From: Halobacteriovoraceae bacterium
Lineage (GTDB): Bacteria > Bdellovibrionota > Bacteriovoracia > Bacteriovoracales > Bacteriovoracaceae
DNA: 64,000 nt
Reading direction: 5' to 3'
Assembly: GCA_020635115.1 (NCBI GenBank)
Contig: JACKAK010000003.1
Span: 310,001 to 374,000, forward strand
The notes below the pieces were generated by a model. That model had not been told where the DNA came from and ran no database searches. It saw only the letters and a program-made list of their open reading frames with translations. Shown here piece by piece: positions 50,476 to 59,605 of this stretch. A program made the position numbers and the translations under genes. Position 1 is the stretch's first letter. Every line of letters begins with the position of its first letter.

Positions 50476-52740
50476 TTACGCTGCTAATACTTCCTTTAAT
50501 TTATTGACATCAATTGGCTTACTGATAAATGCACTCAATCCCACTTCTTTACATTTATTAATATCAGATACGAAAGCATTTGCAGTTAGAGCAACAATTT
50601 GAGGAGCATTTTCATTAAACATTGCTAATATTCTTCTTGTAGTTTCAAAACCATCTATTTCTGGCATCTGTAAATCCATAAAAATTAGAGTATAGGGAAT
50701 TTTTGTATCTTTGATTATTTGTAACGCTTCTTTACCATTGTTGGCAATATCGCATGTTAGACCTAATTTAAATAACATTTTTTTCAGAAGAATTTGATTA
50801 ATTTCATTATCTTCAACCACAAGTATTTTATGTTTGATATTTCTTCCAAAATTAATATCATAGACTACCTTTTCATCTGGTTGTTTCATCATATGATCTT
50901 CGGGACTGATGTCTAACGGTAGACAAACTGTAAACGTTGTTCCTGTGCCAAGCTCACTGACAACTTTTACTTCTCCCTTCATCAAGTGAACAAGTTCATT
51001 GATAATTGCAAGTCCTAAACCTGTACCTCCATATTTTCGGTTTATCGACTCATCTGCTTGGGTAAAAGGAGTAAATAGATTTTTAACTTTTTCCTCAGGT
51101 ATACCGCAACCAGTATCTATCACTTCAATTATTAAATCGCATTTATTTTTGTTTTTAGTTTTACATAAAAATTTAACCTTAACAGAACCTCTCGTTGTGA
51201 ACTTTAAAGCATTTGAGATTAAGTTATTGATGATTTGTTGAATTCTTACGTAGTCTCCCTTCAAATAGGAAGGAAGATTTGAGTCTACTTCTTGGGATAG
51301 AATTATTTTTTTCTTCATCGCTTCTGTTTTAAAAAGATTAATTGAGTTTTTAAGAATATCATAAGTATTGAAAGTTATCATTTCAAACGTCATTTTACCT
51401 GAATGAATCTTACTAAAATCTAAAATATCATTCAAAATAGACAATAATTTATCACTACTTATCTTTATTGTGTTTAAAATTTCTTTTTGTTCAACAGTTA
51501 AATTGGTTTCTCTTATAATTCCAAGCATACCTATTATACCATTCATAGGAGTACGGATTTCATGACTCATTGTCGCTAGAAACTTCGACTTCATCTCATT
51601 TGAAATTTCAACTTCTCTAATTTCATTTTCAATTTTTTGTCTTGAATTAAGAACCATATTAATAATCCAAATGACAATTATTGAAATAAGACAGAAAATT
51701 GTTGAACCAACTAATGTCGTGTAAAAGATATCATATGCTTCTGCATGATCTATTTCTGTTGTAATTCCAATATTAAGAGGATTCTCCCAAGTCCATGCCC
51801 CAATAACCTTTACCCCTCGATAATCCCTATATCCTTCTAAATTTATTCCTGATTTTTTTAAAATTGCATTTTGAACCATTAAAGTTGGTTTCATATTCGT
51901 CTGATCAACGAGTTGAGATCTGGTATTCTTGCCTAATTTTTTCCCTGGGTCACGTATAGAGATCGTTGAAATAGTTGTTTTACTTTTTTCATCTATTAAA
52001 CCTATATCTCTAAGTTGATCAATAAATCTTGTTCTACTTAACATAAGTCCATTTTCATCAAATGAATAAGTCTCTCCTGTCTCTCCCATCCGCCCTCTTT
52101 CTAATAACATTGTATAATCTGAATCTGGATGAATTCTCAGGGTAAAAATTGCAATAACTTCACCCGAATCATTTTTTATTGGAGCAAGGGTAAACATTGT
52201 TCTATCTTTTGCATTACTTTCAGAAAGATCATTTTTCATAGGATGTGAAAAAACAGTCTCTCCCTTTAATACTTTTTTAATTAATTTTTTTTTGTATTTC
52301 AGTGGGTTGATTTCCCCGATATTTGTATCTCGAGAGGAAGCTAAATTAACAAAACTTGGTGAAATAATGAAATAGCCGTTATGGCCTTTGGATTTAATAA
52401 AAGGCAGCATCAATTCCCTTGTTTTCTTTTGAGCATTGCTTTCAACCAGTTTATATTTTAAGGACTTATTATTCTTTGAATTCATTTTTTCAATCTCTAA
52501 TAACTCTACTGCAAAATTTTGAATTTCTTTTTGTGTGGACCAGTATTGAGTGACCTGTTTTTCACCCGTGGCCCAGGAGTCCATTGCTTGCTTTGTTGTA
52601 TTAAGTACAGTTTGTAATGATTGTGCTAAATTTTCTTTTGTTTTAATTAATATGTGTTTTATAAAAAAACCATAAACGAGCAAAAGAATGATCGTCGACA
52701 GAGTCGGGATAGTTGTTTTTGGTAGATTTATTTTTTTCAC
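50476..52740 (-). CDS. Hybrid histidine kinase with a periplasmic sensor and receiver
   Basis: This 754-residue protein has two N-terminal membrane segments (about 10-30 and 335-358) around a periplasmic sensor of about 300 residues, probably Cache-like (FTLRIHPDSDYTMLLERGRMGETGETYSF). Next come a HisKA domain with H393 in MSHEIRTPMNGIIGML, an HATPase domain (NNLISNALKFT, DTGCGIPEE, GGTGLGLAI), and a C-terminal receiver with D689 in FMDLQMPEIDGFETT. It autophosphorylates on His and passes phosphate to its own Asp; a phosphotransfer partner is needed but not seen. The start is GTG 52740 with a weak SD. Confidence 0.92.
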   Translation of the reverse strand: MKKINLPKTTIPTLSTIILLLVYGFFIKHILIKTKENLAQSLQTVLNTTKQAMDSWATGEKQVTQYWSTQKEIQNFAVELLEIEKMNSKNNKSLKYKLVESNAQKKTRELMLPFIKSKGHNGYFIISPSFVNLASSRDTNIGEINPLKYKKKLIKKVLKGETVFSHPMKNDLSESNAKDRTMFTLAPIKNDSGEVIAIFTLRIHPDSDYTMLLERGRMGETGETYSFDENGLMLSRTRFIDQLRDIGLIDEKSKTTISTISIRDPGKKLGKNTRSQLVDQTNMKPTLMVQNAILKKSGINLEGYRDYRGVKVIGAWTWENPLNIGITTEIDHAEAYDIFYTTLVGSTIFCLISIIVIWIINMVLNSRQKIENEIREVEISNEMKSKFLATMSHEIRTPMNGIIGMLGIIRETNLTVEQKEILNTIKISSDKLLSILNDILDFSKIHSGKMTFEMITFNTYDILKNSINLFKTEAMKKKIILSQEVDSNLPSYLKGDYVRIQQIINNLISNALKFTTRGSVKVKFLCKTKNKNKCDLIIEVIDTGCGIPEEKVKNLFTPFTQADESINRKYGGTGLGLAIINELVHLMKGEVKVVSELGTGTTFTVCLPLDISPEDHMMKQPDEKVVYDINFGRNIKHKILVVEDNEINQILLKKMLFKLGLTCDIANNGKEALQIIKDTKIPYTLIFMDLQMPEIDGFETTRRILAMFNENAPQIVALTANAFVSDINKCKEVGLSAFISKPIDVNKLKEVLAA

Positions 52741-52862
52741 AGACAGCTTAACGGTATTTAAGATAATAAATTTTATTTACTCTTCTACTTATTACATTTT
52801 TATTTATTTTCAGCAATGCTCCCAATTGACTTTTTTACTCAACTCGAGGATAACAATTTCCC

Positions 52863-53879
52863 ATGAAAATACTTATACATAGCATACTACTCAGTTTAAT
52901 ATTCATTAACATCACCAGTGCAAACGAAAACTGGATTATACTTAAGCAAAAAAGTAAAAATCACCTTCTAGATGATAGGCAAAAAATCTTAAAACGAATT
53001 TGGAAGCACCCTTATACGCAAGAATTATGGTCAACTTCTTATGATCGATATGAGCTTTTTTTAAGAAATCATGATGCGAATATAGAGGATGCTGAAGGCT
53101 TCTATGAGTATCTAATGGATTTAAAGTATAAAAAAACTTTCTATGATCTTATTTATCTTGGCATTCATAATGAAGATATTATTGACCTTATTTTTGTGAT
53201 AAATGAATCGACTTCTAAAGAAGATATCAAAAAATTCCAAAATGTTTTAAGAAATCAGGCATTAGAAGCTGCTCTTAATAAATTTCAAGTTAGTCGTGAG
53301 CTACTTCCTAAAATTGAACTGCAACTTCTTTTAGGCAATGGTCTAAGTAATCACAAGGACATGGACAGATTGCATAAATCTCAAAAAGAAGGAAAGTCGA
53401 TCAATCCAAGATTACTAAGTGAAGAAGGATTTAGCGCATTACTTCTTGAAATCTTTTTTAACGCCCCTAAAGAAATTCAAGATTTTCATATTAATAAATT
53501 CATAAATGACTTTGCCCGAAATAAAGAACTTACAATGAAATTCGATATTATCCCTCATACATATGATCAGTTCGTTGAAATAATTGAATTGATGGAGCTA
53601 ATTCCTTTCAATATGAAAATGAGTCGAATAGATATGTTTAACTATAATCTTATGAAGATTCTCTCTCATGAGAAGGTTGATTGGCAGAAATTACTAAAAA
53701 ACTTCCTCGCTCAAGACTATTTTTCTTATGAGGTATTTGAAAGAGAAATTAGCAAAGTTCAAGATGCTCGGTCATCCAGAAATCTTAGACGTAAATTGCA
53801 TATTAGAGAATCTGGACATGGCATTAAAAAGATCTTTTATGTTTGTCAAAAGCTTCTTCTCAAGAAATTTACTCTTTAG
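52863..53879 (+). CDS. Exported helical protein of unknown function
   Basis: This 338-residue protein has a signal peptide (HSILLSLIFINITSA) and an all-helical mature part with many Leu, Lys and Asn and no conserved-looking motif. Its C-terminus is basic. It resembles in general the other exported helical orphans of this window (27672, 18592) but shares no obvious motif with them. GAGGAT lies about ten bases before the ATG. It ends 12 bases from the convergent nqrM. Confidence 0.63.
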   Translation: MKILIHSILLSLIFINITSANENWIILKQKSKNHLLDDRQKILKRIWKHPYTQELWSTSYDRYELFLRNHDANIEDAEGFYEYLMDLKYKKTFYDLIYLGIHNEDIIDLIFVINESTSKEDIKKFQNVLRNQALEAALNKFQVSRELLPKIELQLLLGNGLSNHKDMDRLHKSQKEGKSINPRLLSEEGFSALLLEIFFNAPKEIQDFHINKFINDFARNKELTMKFDIIPHTYDQFVEIIELMELIPFNMKMSRIDMFNYNLMKILSHEKVDWQKLLKNFLAQDYFSYEVFEREISKVQDARSSRNLRRKLHIRESGHGIKKIFYVCQKLLLKKFTL

Positions 53880-53891
53880 ACGTTTTTAAGA

Positions 53892-54125
53892 TTACTCTAC
53901 AAAATCTAATAAACTTTTTGTTTCTTCAGGGGCCTTTTCACCACGTTTGTACCATTTATTTTTGTCGCATTCTTCTTTTTTTTCACAAAACATGCAGTCC
54001 TCCCCCATGATTTTGCCAAGCCCTCCACAAGAGCCCTTCAGATTGCGATTACTGAAAATCACTCCTAATGCCATTGCAATGATTGTTAATATAAATACGC
54101 CAAGAGTTAATATAAATATCTTCAT
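53892..54125 (-). CDS. nqrM: Na+-NQR maturation factor NqrM
   Basis: This 77-residue protein has an N-terminal membrane helix (IFILTLGVFILTIIAMALGVIF), then NRNLKGSCGGLGKIMGEDCMFCEKKEEC. The KGSCGGL and CxxC segments are the hallmark of NqrM (formerly DUF539), which supplies iron to the NqrD/NqrE site during maturation of the Na+-pumping complex. Its place as the last gene of the nqr operon, 15 bases after apbE, fits exactly. Confidence 0.88.
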   Translation of the reverse strand: MKIFILTLGVFILTIIAMALGVIFSNRNLKGSCGGLGKIMGEDCMFCEKKEECDKNKWYKRGEKAPEETKSLLDFVE

Positions 54126-54140
54126 GGGACGTAACTTACA

Positions 54141-55130
54141 TCATTGGATAGCGTTTGAAAATGCGGGAGTTTGCGAAGACACAATTTGACCAGCACTTTC
54201 ATAGAGAAAGTAGGCCGCAATTCCTAGTTTCGTTGCCAGTTCAAAACCTTGATCAGGACCTAACACACTAAGTGCCGTTGCCCAAGCATCGGCCTTCATA
54301 CACGAATGAGTATCCAAAACTGTGACGCTAACTAGTTTATGTTTAACAGGATATCCACTATGGGGATTAATAGTATGTGAATAAGTTTTATCTTTATACT
54401 TAAAAAAATTTCTATAGCTTCCAGATGTTGCAATCGCGATATCACTTATTTCTAAAATTCGTTGAAGATCCCTATTTATTGTACTTGGTTTTTCAATAGC
54501 AATTTTCCACTTACGATTATTATTAAATCCTCGCAGTGACATTTCACCACCTATTTCAATCATAAAATCATTTATATCAAATTGCTTATGCAAGACATTA
54601 GCAACTTGATCAACCCCATATCCCTTAGCAATGGCCGAGAGGTCGATGTAAAGTTTGGGATGATTTTTTATCAAAAAATTTTCATTTATTTCAAGTTTAT
54701 TCATCCCCACATATTTTAATGTCTCCAAAACTTCTTTATCACTTGGTGCCCCGATTTTTTTTTGCGGGCCAAAACCCCATAAATTAACTAAAGGCCCAAC
54801 TGTAATATCAAAGGCCCCATCACTTTTTTCAAATATCGTTTTGGACATTTGCAAGACAGCAAAGAGCTCTGAAGAAATTGATAATCTTTGAGAAGGTAGA
54901 CTCTGATTGATGCGGGAAAGTTCAGAATTTTCAATATAAGTGGACATGACATTATTTATGTCTGCTAACTTTTGATCAATTGCATCTTGAATTTCTCGAG
55001 TTGATTTATCAGATTTTTTAAACTTTATATTATAGGTCGTACCCATGGTACGACCTTTCAAATGAATTAAATCTGTATTATTGCAACTTAAAACGGATAT
55101 TAAAGCTAGGCCAAAGGCCCAATTTTTCAT
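54141..55130 (-). CDS. apbE: FAD:protein FMN transferase (ApbE), lipoprotein
   Basis: This 329-residue protein has a lipoprotein signal (LISVLSC, Cys16) and the ApbE domain: GRTMGTTYNIKF near 27, STYIENSELSRIN near 62, FDITVGPLVNLWGFG near 103, DLSAIAKGYGVDQVA near 165, IEIGGEMSLRG near 192 and ATSGSYRNFF near 233. It attaches FMN by a phosphoester to Thr of target proteins, here the NqrB and NqrC sites. It lies 10 bases after nqrF. Confidence 0.95.
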   Translation of the reverse strand: MKNWAFGLALISVLSCNNTDLIHLKGRTMGTTYNIKFKKSDKSTREIQDAIDQKLADINNVMSTYIENSELSRINQSLPSQRLSISSELFAVLQMSKTIFEKSDGAFDITVGPLVNLWGFGPQKKIGAPSDKEVLETLKYVGMNKLEINENFLIKNHPKLYIDLSAIAKGYGVDQVANVLHKQFDINDFMIEIGGEMSLRGFNNNRKWKIAIEKPSTINRDLQRILEISDIAIATSGSYRNFFKYKDKTYSHTINPHSGYPVKHKLVSVTVLDTHSCMKADAWATALSVLGPDQGFELATKLGIAAYFLYESAGQIVSSQTPAFSNAIQ

Positions 55131-55140
55131 ACTTAACCTA

Positions 55141-56364
55141 TTAACCGCCGAAGTCGTCTAGCATAATATCTTCTCTTTCTACCCCTAAAGAAATGAGCAT
55201 ATCAATTACACATTTATTCATAATAGGAGGTCCACAAAGATAGTACTCACAATCTTCTGGGCTTGGATGATTCTTCAAATATTCATCAAAGAGAACTTGA
55301 TGTATAAATCCTTTATAACCTGTCCAATTATCTTCAGGCAGTGCATCTGATAAAGCACAATGCCATTTGAAATTTTCATTTTCATTTTGAAGGGAATCAA
55401 AATCTTCGACGTAGAACATTTCACGAACTGAACGTGCACCATACCAAAAGCTCATCTTTCGTTTAGTCTTTAATCTTTTTAGTTGATCAAATATGTGCGA
55501 TCTCATTGGGGCCATACCTGCTCCACCTCCAACAAAGATCATTTCTTTTTCTGTTTCCCTAGCAAAGAACTCTCCAAATGGCCCTGAAATCGTAACTTCA
55601 TCACCTGGTTTCAGATTAAAAATAAAAGAAGACATTTTCCCAGGTTCAACGTTGGGCAATCGAGGTGGAGGAGAAGCAATACGCACGTTTAGCATAATGA
55701 TTCCTCTTTCTTCTGGATAATTTGCCATTGAATAGGCCCTAATGGTTTCCTCATCCACTTTAGATTTGTATTGCCAAATATTAAATTTGTCCCAATCTTC
55801 TCGATATTCTTGTGCAACATCAAAATTTTTGTAATCAATTGATAGACCTGCAGGTCTTTCGATTTGAATATAGCCTCCGGCCCTGAAAGGAACGCTTTCT
55901 CCGGCAGGTAATTCTAAGACAAGTTCTTTAATAAAGGTAGCAACGTTATTGTTTGAGCGAACTTTACACTGCCATTTTCTGACACCAAAAACAGATTCTT
56001 CAACTTCGACTTTCATATCTTGCTTTACTGTTACTTGGCATGAAAGCCTTTCGCCTTTTTTTGCTTCTCTTTTTGAGATATGTGAAAGTTCAGTTTGCAA
56101 AATTTCACCACCACCTTCATGGACTTTAACTTTGCACTGGCCACAAGTTCCACCACCACCACAGGCAGAGGAAACAAAAAGTTTTTGATCGGCCAAAACA
56201 TTTAAAAGTTTCCCTCCACAGGGCACTTCTACTGTTTTTTCACCATTAATAACAAGTTTTACATTTCCGCTTGGAACAAGTTTGCTTTTGGCAATCAAGA
56301 TGATGGCAACAAGGGCCAATATAATGGCCGTAAACATACCAACACCGAGTAAAATTTCATTCAT
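55141..56364 (-). CDS. nqrF: Na+-translocating NADH:quinone reductase subunit F
   Basis: This 407-residue protein has one N-terminal membrane helix, a 2Fe-2S ferredoxin domain (SACGGGGTCGQCKVKV near 68, and LSCQV near 111), then a ferredoxin-reductase module with the FAD segment RAYSMANYPEE near 205, NADH-binding VGGGAGMAP near 272 and the C-terminal YLCGPPIMN. It oxidises NADH and passes electrons into the complex from the cytoplasmic side. It is 19 bases after nqrE. Confidence 0.96.
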   Translation of the reverse strand: MNEILLGVGMFTAIILALVAIILIAKSKLVPSGNVKLVINGEKTVEVPCGGKLLNVLADQKLFVSSACGGGGTCGQCKVKVHEGGGEILQTELSHISKREAKKGERLSCQVTVKQDMKVEVEESVFGVRKWQCKVRSNNNVATFIKELVLELPAGESVPFRAGGYIQIERPAGLSIDYKNFDVAQEYREDWDKFNIWQYKSKVDEETIRAYSMANYPEERGIIMLNVRIASPPPRLPNVEPGKMSSFIFNLKPGDEVTISGPFGEFFARETEKEMIFVGGGAGMAPMRSHIFDQLKRLKTKRKMSFWYGARSVREMFYVEDFDSLQNENENFKWHCALSDALPEDNWTGYKGFIHQVLFDEYLKNHPSPEDCEYYLCGPPIMNKCVIDMLISLGVEREDIMLDDFGG

Positions 56365-56383
56365 TATATGCTCACTTTTCTAA

Positions 56384-56992
56384 TTATAGTTGTATTCCTG
56401 AAAAAGCTAAAAATCCGATGGCCATAAGTCCAACAGTAATGAAGGTTATGCCTAAACCGCGAAGTCCAGCAGGAACATCAGAATATTTTAATTTTTCTCT
56501 CACTCCGGCCAAGGCCATAATTGCAAGGGCCCATCCAAAACCAGAACCAAGACCAAAGACGACACTCTCTCCAAAAGTATAATCTCTTTCAACCATGAAA
56601 AGTGAAGCCCCTAAGATTGCGCAATTTACAGTAATCAAAGGAAGAAAAATTCCAAGAGCGTTGTAGAGAGGAGGAAAAAATCGATCTAGTCCCATTTCTA
56701 AAATTTGCACAATTGCAGCAATAACAGCAATATAAGATATGAGTCCTAGAAATGAGAGATCAATTCCCTCAAGACCGGCCCACTTTAGAGCATTTGCCTT
56801 AAGGAAATAGTTATAGATTAAGTTATTTGCTGGTACTGTAATGACCTGTACAAAAATAACAGCAATCCCAAGGCCAATTGATGTACTTACCTTTTTAGAA
56901 ACTGCTAAGAAGGTGCACATCCCGAGGAAAAAGCCGAGTGCCATGTTTTCTATAAATACTGATTTAATAAATAAGCTTAAATAATGTTCCAT
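56384..56992 (-). CDS. nqrE: Na+-translocating NADH:quinone reductase subunit E
   Basis: This 202-residue protein has six predicted membrane segments and the Rnf/Nqr-type sequence around MALGFFLGMCTFLAVSKK near 17 and PLITVNCAILGASLF near 118. The Cys in each half belongs to the Fe site shared with NqrD. It begins one base after the nqrD stop. Confidence 0.95.
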   Translation of the reverse strand: MEHYLSLFIKSVFIENMALGFFLGMCTFLAVSKKVSTSIGLGIAVIFVQVITVPANNLIYNYFLKANALKWAGLEGIDLSFLGLISYIAVIAAIVQILEMGLDRFFPPLYNALGIFLPLITVNCAILGASLFMVERDYTFGESVVFGLGSGFGWALAIMALAGVREKLKYSDVPAGLRGLGITFITVGLMAIGFLAFSGIQL

Positions 56993-56993
56993 C

Positions 56994-57617
56994 CTAATTC
57001 TCCGACTCTACTTGATCTTTTCTCCAAGTTCTTAATGCCCAAATAAATAGACCAATCAGAAAAAAAGCACTTGGTGATAAAAGCATGAGACCATTTGGTT
57101 GATACCAACCGCCATTATTAGTTAGTGGCATAATTTCAAAACCTAAGATTTTTCCGCTTCCTAAGAGTTCTCTAAAAAATCCTACAAATAATAGTACAAA
57201 ACTATACCCTAGCCCATTTCCAATACCATCAAAAAAGCTCATGATGGGGCCATTTTTCATAGCGTAGGCCTCAGCTCGTCCCATAACAATACAGTTTGTA
57301 ATGATGAGACCAATGTACACAGACATACTTTTTGCAACATCATAGATAAATGCTCGAAGGATTTGATCCGTCACGATAACGAGAGAAGCAATAACTGTCA
57401 TTTGGACGATAATTCTAATACTAGAAGGTATGTGGTTTCTAATGATACTAACAAACATACTTGAAAGTGCTGTTACCATTGTAACGGCCAACGACATGAC
57501 AAGAACCGCTTCTAATTTTGTTGTAACGGCCAAGGCTGAACAAATTCCCAGAATTTGTAAAGCAATGGGATTATTGTTAAAGAGGGGCTCAAAAACAACT
57601 TTTTTTAACTGACTCAT
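56994..57617 (-). CDS. nqrD: Na+-translocating NADH:quinone reductase subunit D
   Basis: This 207-residue protein has six predicted membrane segments, with LQILGICSALAVTTK near 21 and YIGLIITNCIVMGRAEAYA near 102, typical of NqrD/RnfE. The two Cys (in GICSALA and TNCIVMG) would bind the intramembrane iron centre with NqrE. GGAGGGATG lies upstream of the ATG. It begins 2 bases after nqrC. Confidence 0.95.
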   Translation of the reverse strand: MSQLKKVVFEPLFNNNPIALQILGICSALAVTTKLEAVLVMSLAVTMVTALSSMFVSIIRNHIPSSIRIIVQMTVIASLVIVTDQILRAFIYDVAKSMSVYIGLIITNCIVMGRAEAYAMKNGPIMSFFDGIGNGLGYSFVLLFVGFFRELLGSGKILGFEIMPLTNNGGWYQPNGLMLLSPSAFFLIGLFIWALRTWRKDQVESEN

Positions 57618-57619
57618 TT

Positions 57620-58405
57620 CTACATCCCTCCATTGTTTGCTCTAAAATAAGCAAGGTATTTGGAAAAACCATCTTCGCCTAACCAGTAATGTAGAAGATG
57701 TTGAACACCTCTACTTGTTATCGTTGCACCAGAGAGGCCATCAACTTTTGAATTGGCCGTCGGTGAATTTGGATCAACTTGTCCTTTAACTATTTCAATC
57801 GCAGGAAAATTATTATTATTGATAGCAGATTTTCCAATCCAAGATTTTTTCCAGTTTGGATTATCAACTTCCCCACCAAGACCAGGAGTTTCTCCATGCT
57901 CATAAAAACCAAAACCTTTGATTGTTCTCGTGTCAGGTGCAAGAGCGAGAAAGCCATAAAGGGTAGACCACAATCCTTTACCATGAACAGGCAGAACAAT
58001 CATTTTAATCTGATCTCCATCCATCACATGATAAACTTTTGAAAATTTGCTTCTAGATTTAATACTGGCCGTATCTTTGTCTCCTGGGATTTGTACGGAC
58101 ATTTTAGGATCTTTAGCAGCTTTTCTCTGATCAAAAGTTTCAGGATCAATACCTTCTGCAGGAGCTCCCGTAGAAAGGTCGATCACAATCGTTTTTACCT
58201 TCTTAAATTGTTCAAGAATTTCTTCCTTGCTGGTTTTTCCCTGTATAAGCCCGGCAGACATCAGAAGATTTTTCTTAACATCTAAAATTTTATTTTCGTT
58301 TTGTAAGGGTTTAAGAATTACGGCCGCCCCTGAAACTAAAATTGAACAGACAATACACAATGCCGCAGCGACAATGACTGTCTTTTTAACGCTATCATTG
58401 GGCAT
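57620..58405 (-). CDS. nqrC: Na+-translocating NADH:quinone reductase subunit C
   Basis: This protein of about 261 residues has one N-terminal membrane helix and a periplasmic domain with the covalent FMN motif DGLSGATITSRGV (Thr near 220), the target of ApbE. GHGLW-type sequence (PVHGKGLWSTLYGFLAL near 140) and GLGGEVDNP are family markers. ATG 58405 has GGGAG eight bases upstream and the gene overlaps the end of nqrB by 11 bases; the longer frame from 58453 is unlikely. Confidence 0.95.
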   Translation of the reverse strand: MPNDSVKKTVIVAAALCIVCSILVSGAAVILKPLQNENKILDVKKNLLMSAGLIQGKTSKEEILEQFKKVKTIVIDLSTGAPAEGIDPETFDQRKAAKDPKMSVQIPGDKDTASIKSRSKFSKVYHVMDGDQIKMIVLPVHGKGLWSTLYGFLALAPDTRTIKGFGFYEHGETPGLGGEVDNPNWKKSWIGKSAINNNNFPAIEIVKGQVDPNSPTANSKVDGLSGATITSRGVQHLLHYWLGEDGFSKYLAYFRANNGGM

Positions 58406-59600
58406 TTCTAAACTCCCTTCTTTTAATGTTACTCTGTATAACGAAGAAATCAATTAATGGAGCAAAGATATTTCCGAAGAGAATGGCCAACATCATCCCT
58501 TCAGGGAAAGCTGGATTAATAACTCTAACGAGAATAACCATGAAACCAATTAATGCTCCATAAAAATATTGGCCTTTAAATGTCATCGAAGCACTGACAG
58601 GATCTGTGGCCATAAAAACTGTCCCAAAAGCAAATCCACCTAGTACTAGATGCCAATAGGCCGGTAGTGAGAACATGGCATTTGTCGTACTTCCAATTGT
58701 ATTAAGCAAATAAGCAAATACACACATACTCAAAAGGGTTGAGAGTTGAATTCTCCATGAACCTATTCCAGTTAAAACCAACCAAAAGGCCCCAAACAAA
58801 CAGGCAAGAGTAGAAGTTTCTCCCATTGAACCAGGAATTAATCCTAGAAAAGCATCTTTCCAAGTGACAGTTATTGCACTTGCTCCACCTACTGCAGCTT
58901 GAGCAAGAGAAGTCGCGCCAGTAAATCCGTCAACGGCGGTCCAAACGGCATCACCTGAAATGGCCGCAGGATAGGCAAAAAAGAGAAATGCTCGGGCGGT
59001 GAGTGCAGGGTTTAAAAAGTTTTTACCTGTTCCGCCAAATATTTCTTTACCGAAAACAACGCCAAAGCTAATTCCAATTGCAACTTGCCATAATGGAATT
59101 GTAGGAGGGAGAGTGAGAGGGAAAAGTAGACCTGTTACGAGAAAGCCTTCATTTATTTCGTGCTTTCTAACAGTCGCAAATAATGCTTCCCAAAATCCAC
59201 CAGCAAGGTTTGTTACGAGGAAAACAGGAACAAAATAAAGTGCTCCATGGATAAAGCAAGAAAAAATGCTTAGGGGATCGGGCGTTAACCCAAGGGCCGC
59301 AAAAATTTGTCCTCTCCATCCTGCAATTTCTGAAATCCCTTGTTTCAGCATAATTGAATTGGCCTGTAGTCCAGTATTATACATGGCCATCAAAATACAA
59401 GGTGTAAGTGCGACAGCAACAGTTGTCATTAAACGTTTTAAATCCAACCCATCGCGAAGATGCGTTTTTCCAGTAGTAACCTCACCTGGAGTATAAAGAA
59501 AAGTATCTATCATTTCATAGACTGCATAGAACTTTTCAAATTTACCGCCTTTGGCGAAATTTGCATGCTGGCCATCAAGGAAATCTCTTATGAACTTCAT
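58395..59600 (-). CDS. nqrB: Na+-translocating NADH:quinone reductase subunit B
   Basis: This 401-residue protein has about ten membrane segments and the covalent FMN site DGFTGATSLAQ near 228 (second Thr). Family markers include FGKEIFGGTGKNFLNPALTARAF near 183 and FMATDPVSASMT near 330. It carries FMN and forms part of the quinone and sodium path. AGGATAA lies just before the ATG. The gene is 5 bases after nqrA. Confidence 0.96.
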   Translation of the reverse strand: MKFIRDFLDGQHANFAKGGKFEKFYAVYEMIDTFLYTPGEVTTGKTHLRDGLDLKRLMTTVAVALTPCILMAMYNTGLQANSIMLKQGISEIAGWRGQIFAALGLTPDPLSIFSCFIHGALYFVPVFLVTNLAGGFWEALFATVRKHEINEGFLVTGLLFPLTLPPTIPLWQVAIGISFGVVFGKEIFGGTGKNFLNPALTARAFLFFAYPAAISGDAVWTAVDGFTGATSLAQAAVGGASAITVTWKDAFLGLIPGSMGETSTLACLFGAFWLVLTGIGSWRIQLSTLLSMCVFAYLLNTIGSTTNAMFSLPAYWHLVLGGFAFGTVFMATDPVSASMTFKGQYFYGALIGFMVILVRVINPAFPEGMMLAILFGNIFAPLIDFFVIQSNIKRREFRNAQ

Positions 59601-59605
59601 TATCC

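Noticed and set aside
54987..56188. Plus-strand frames with Pro/Ser-rich sequence across nqrF
   Set aside because: They are antisense shadows of the ferredoxin and FAD domains of nqrF.
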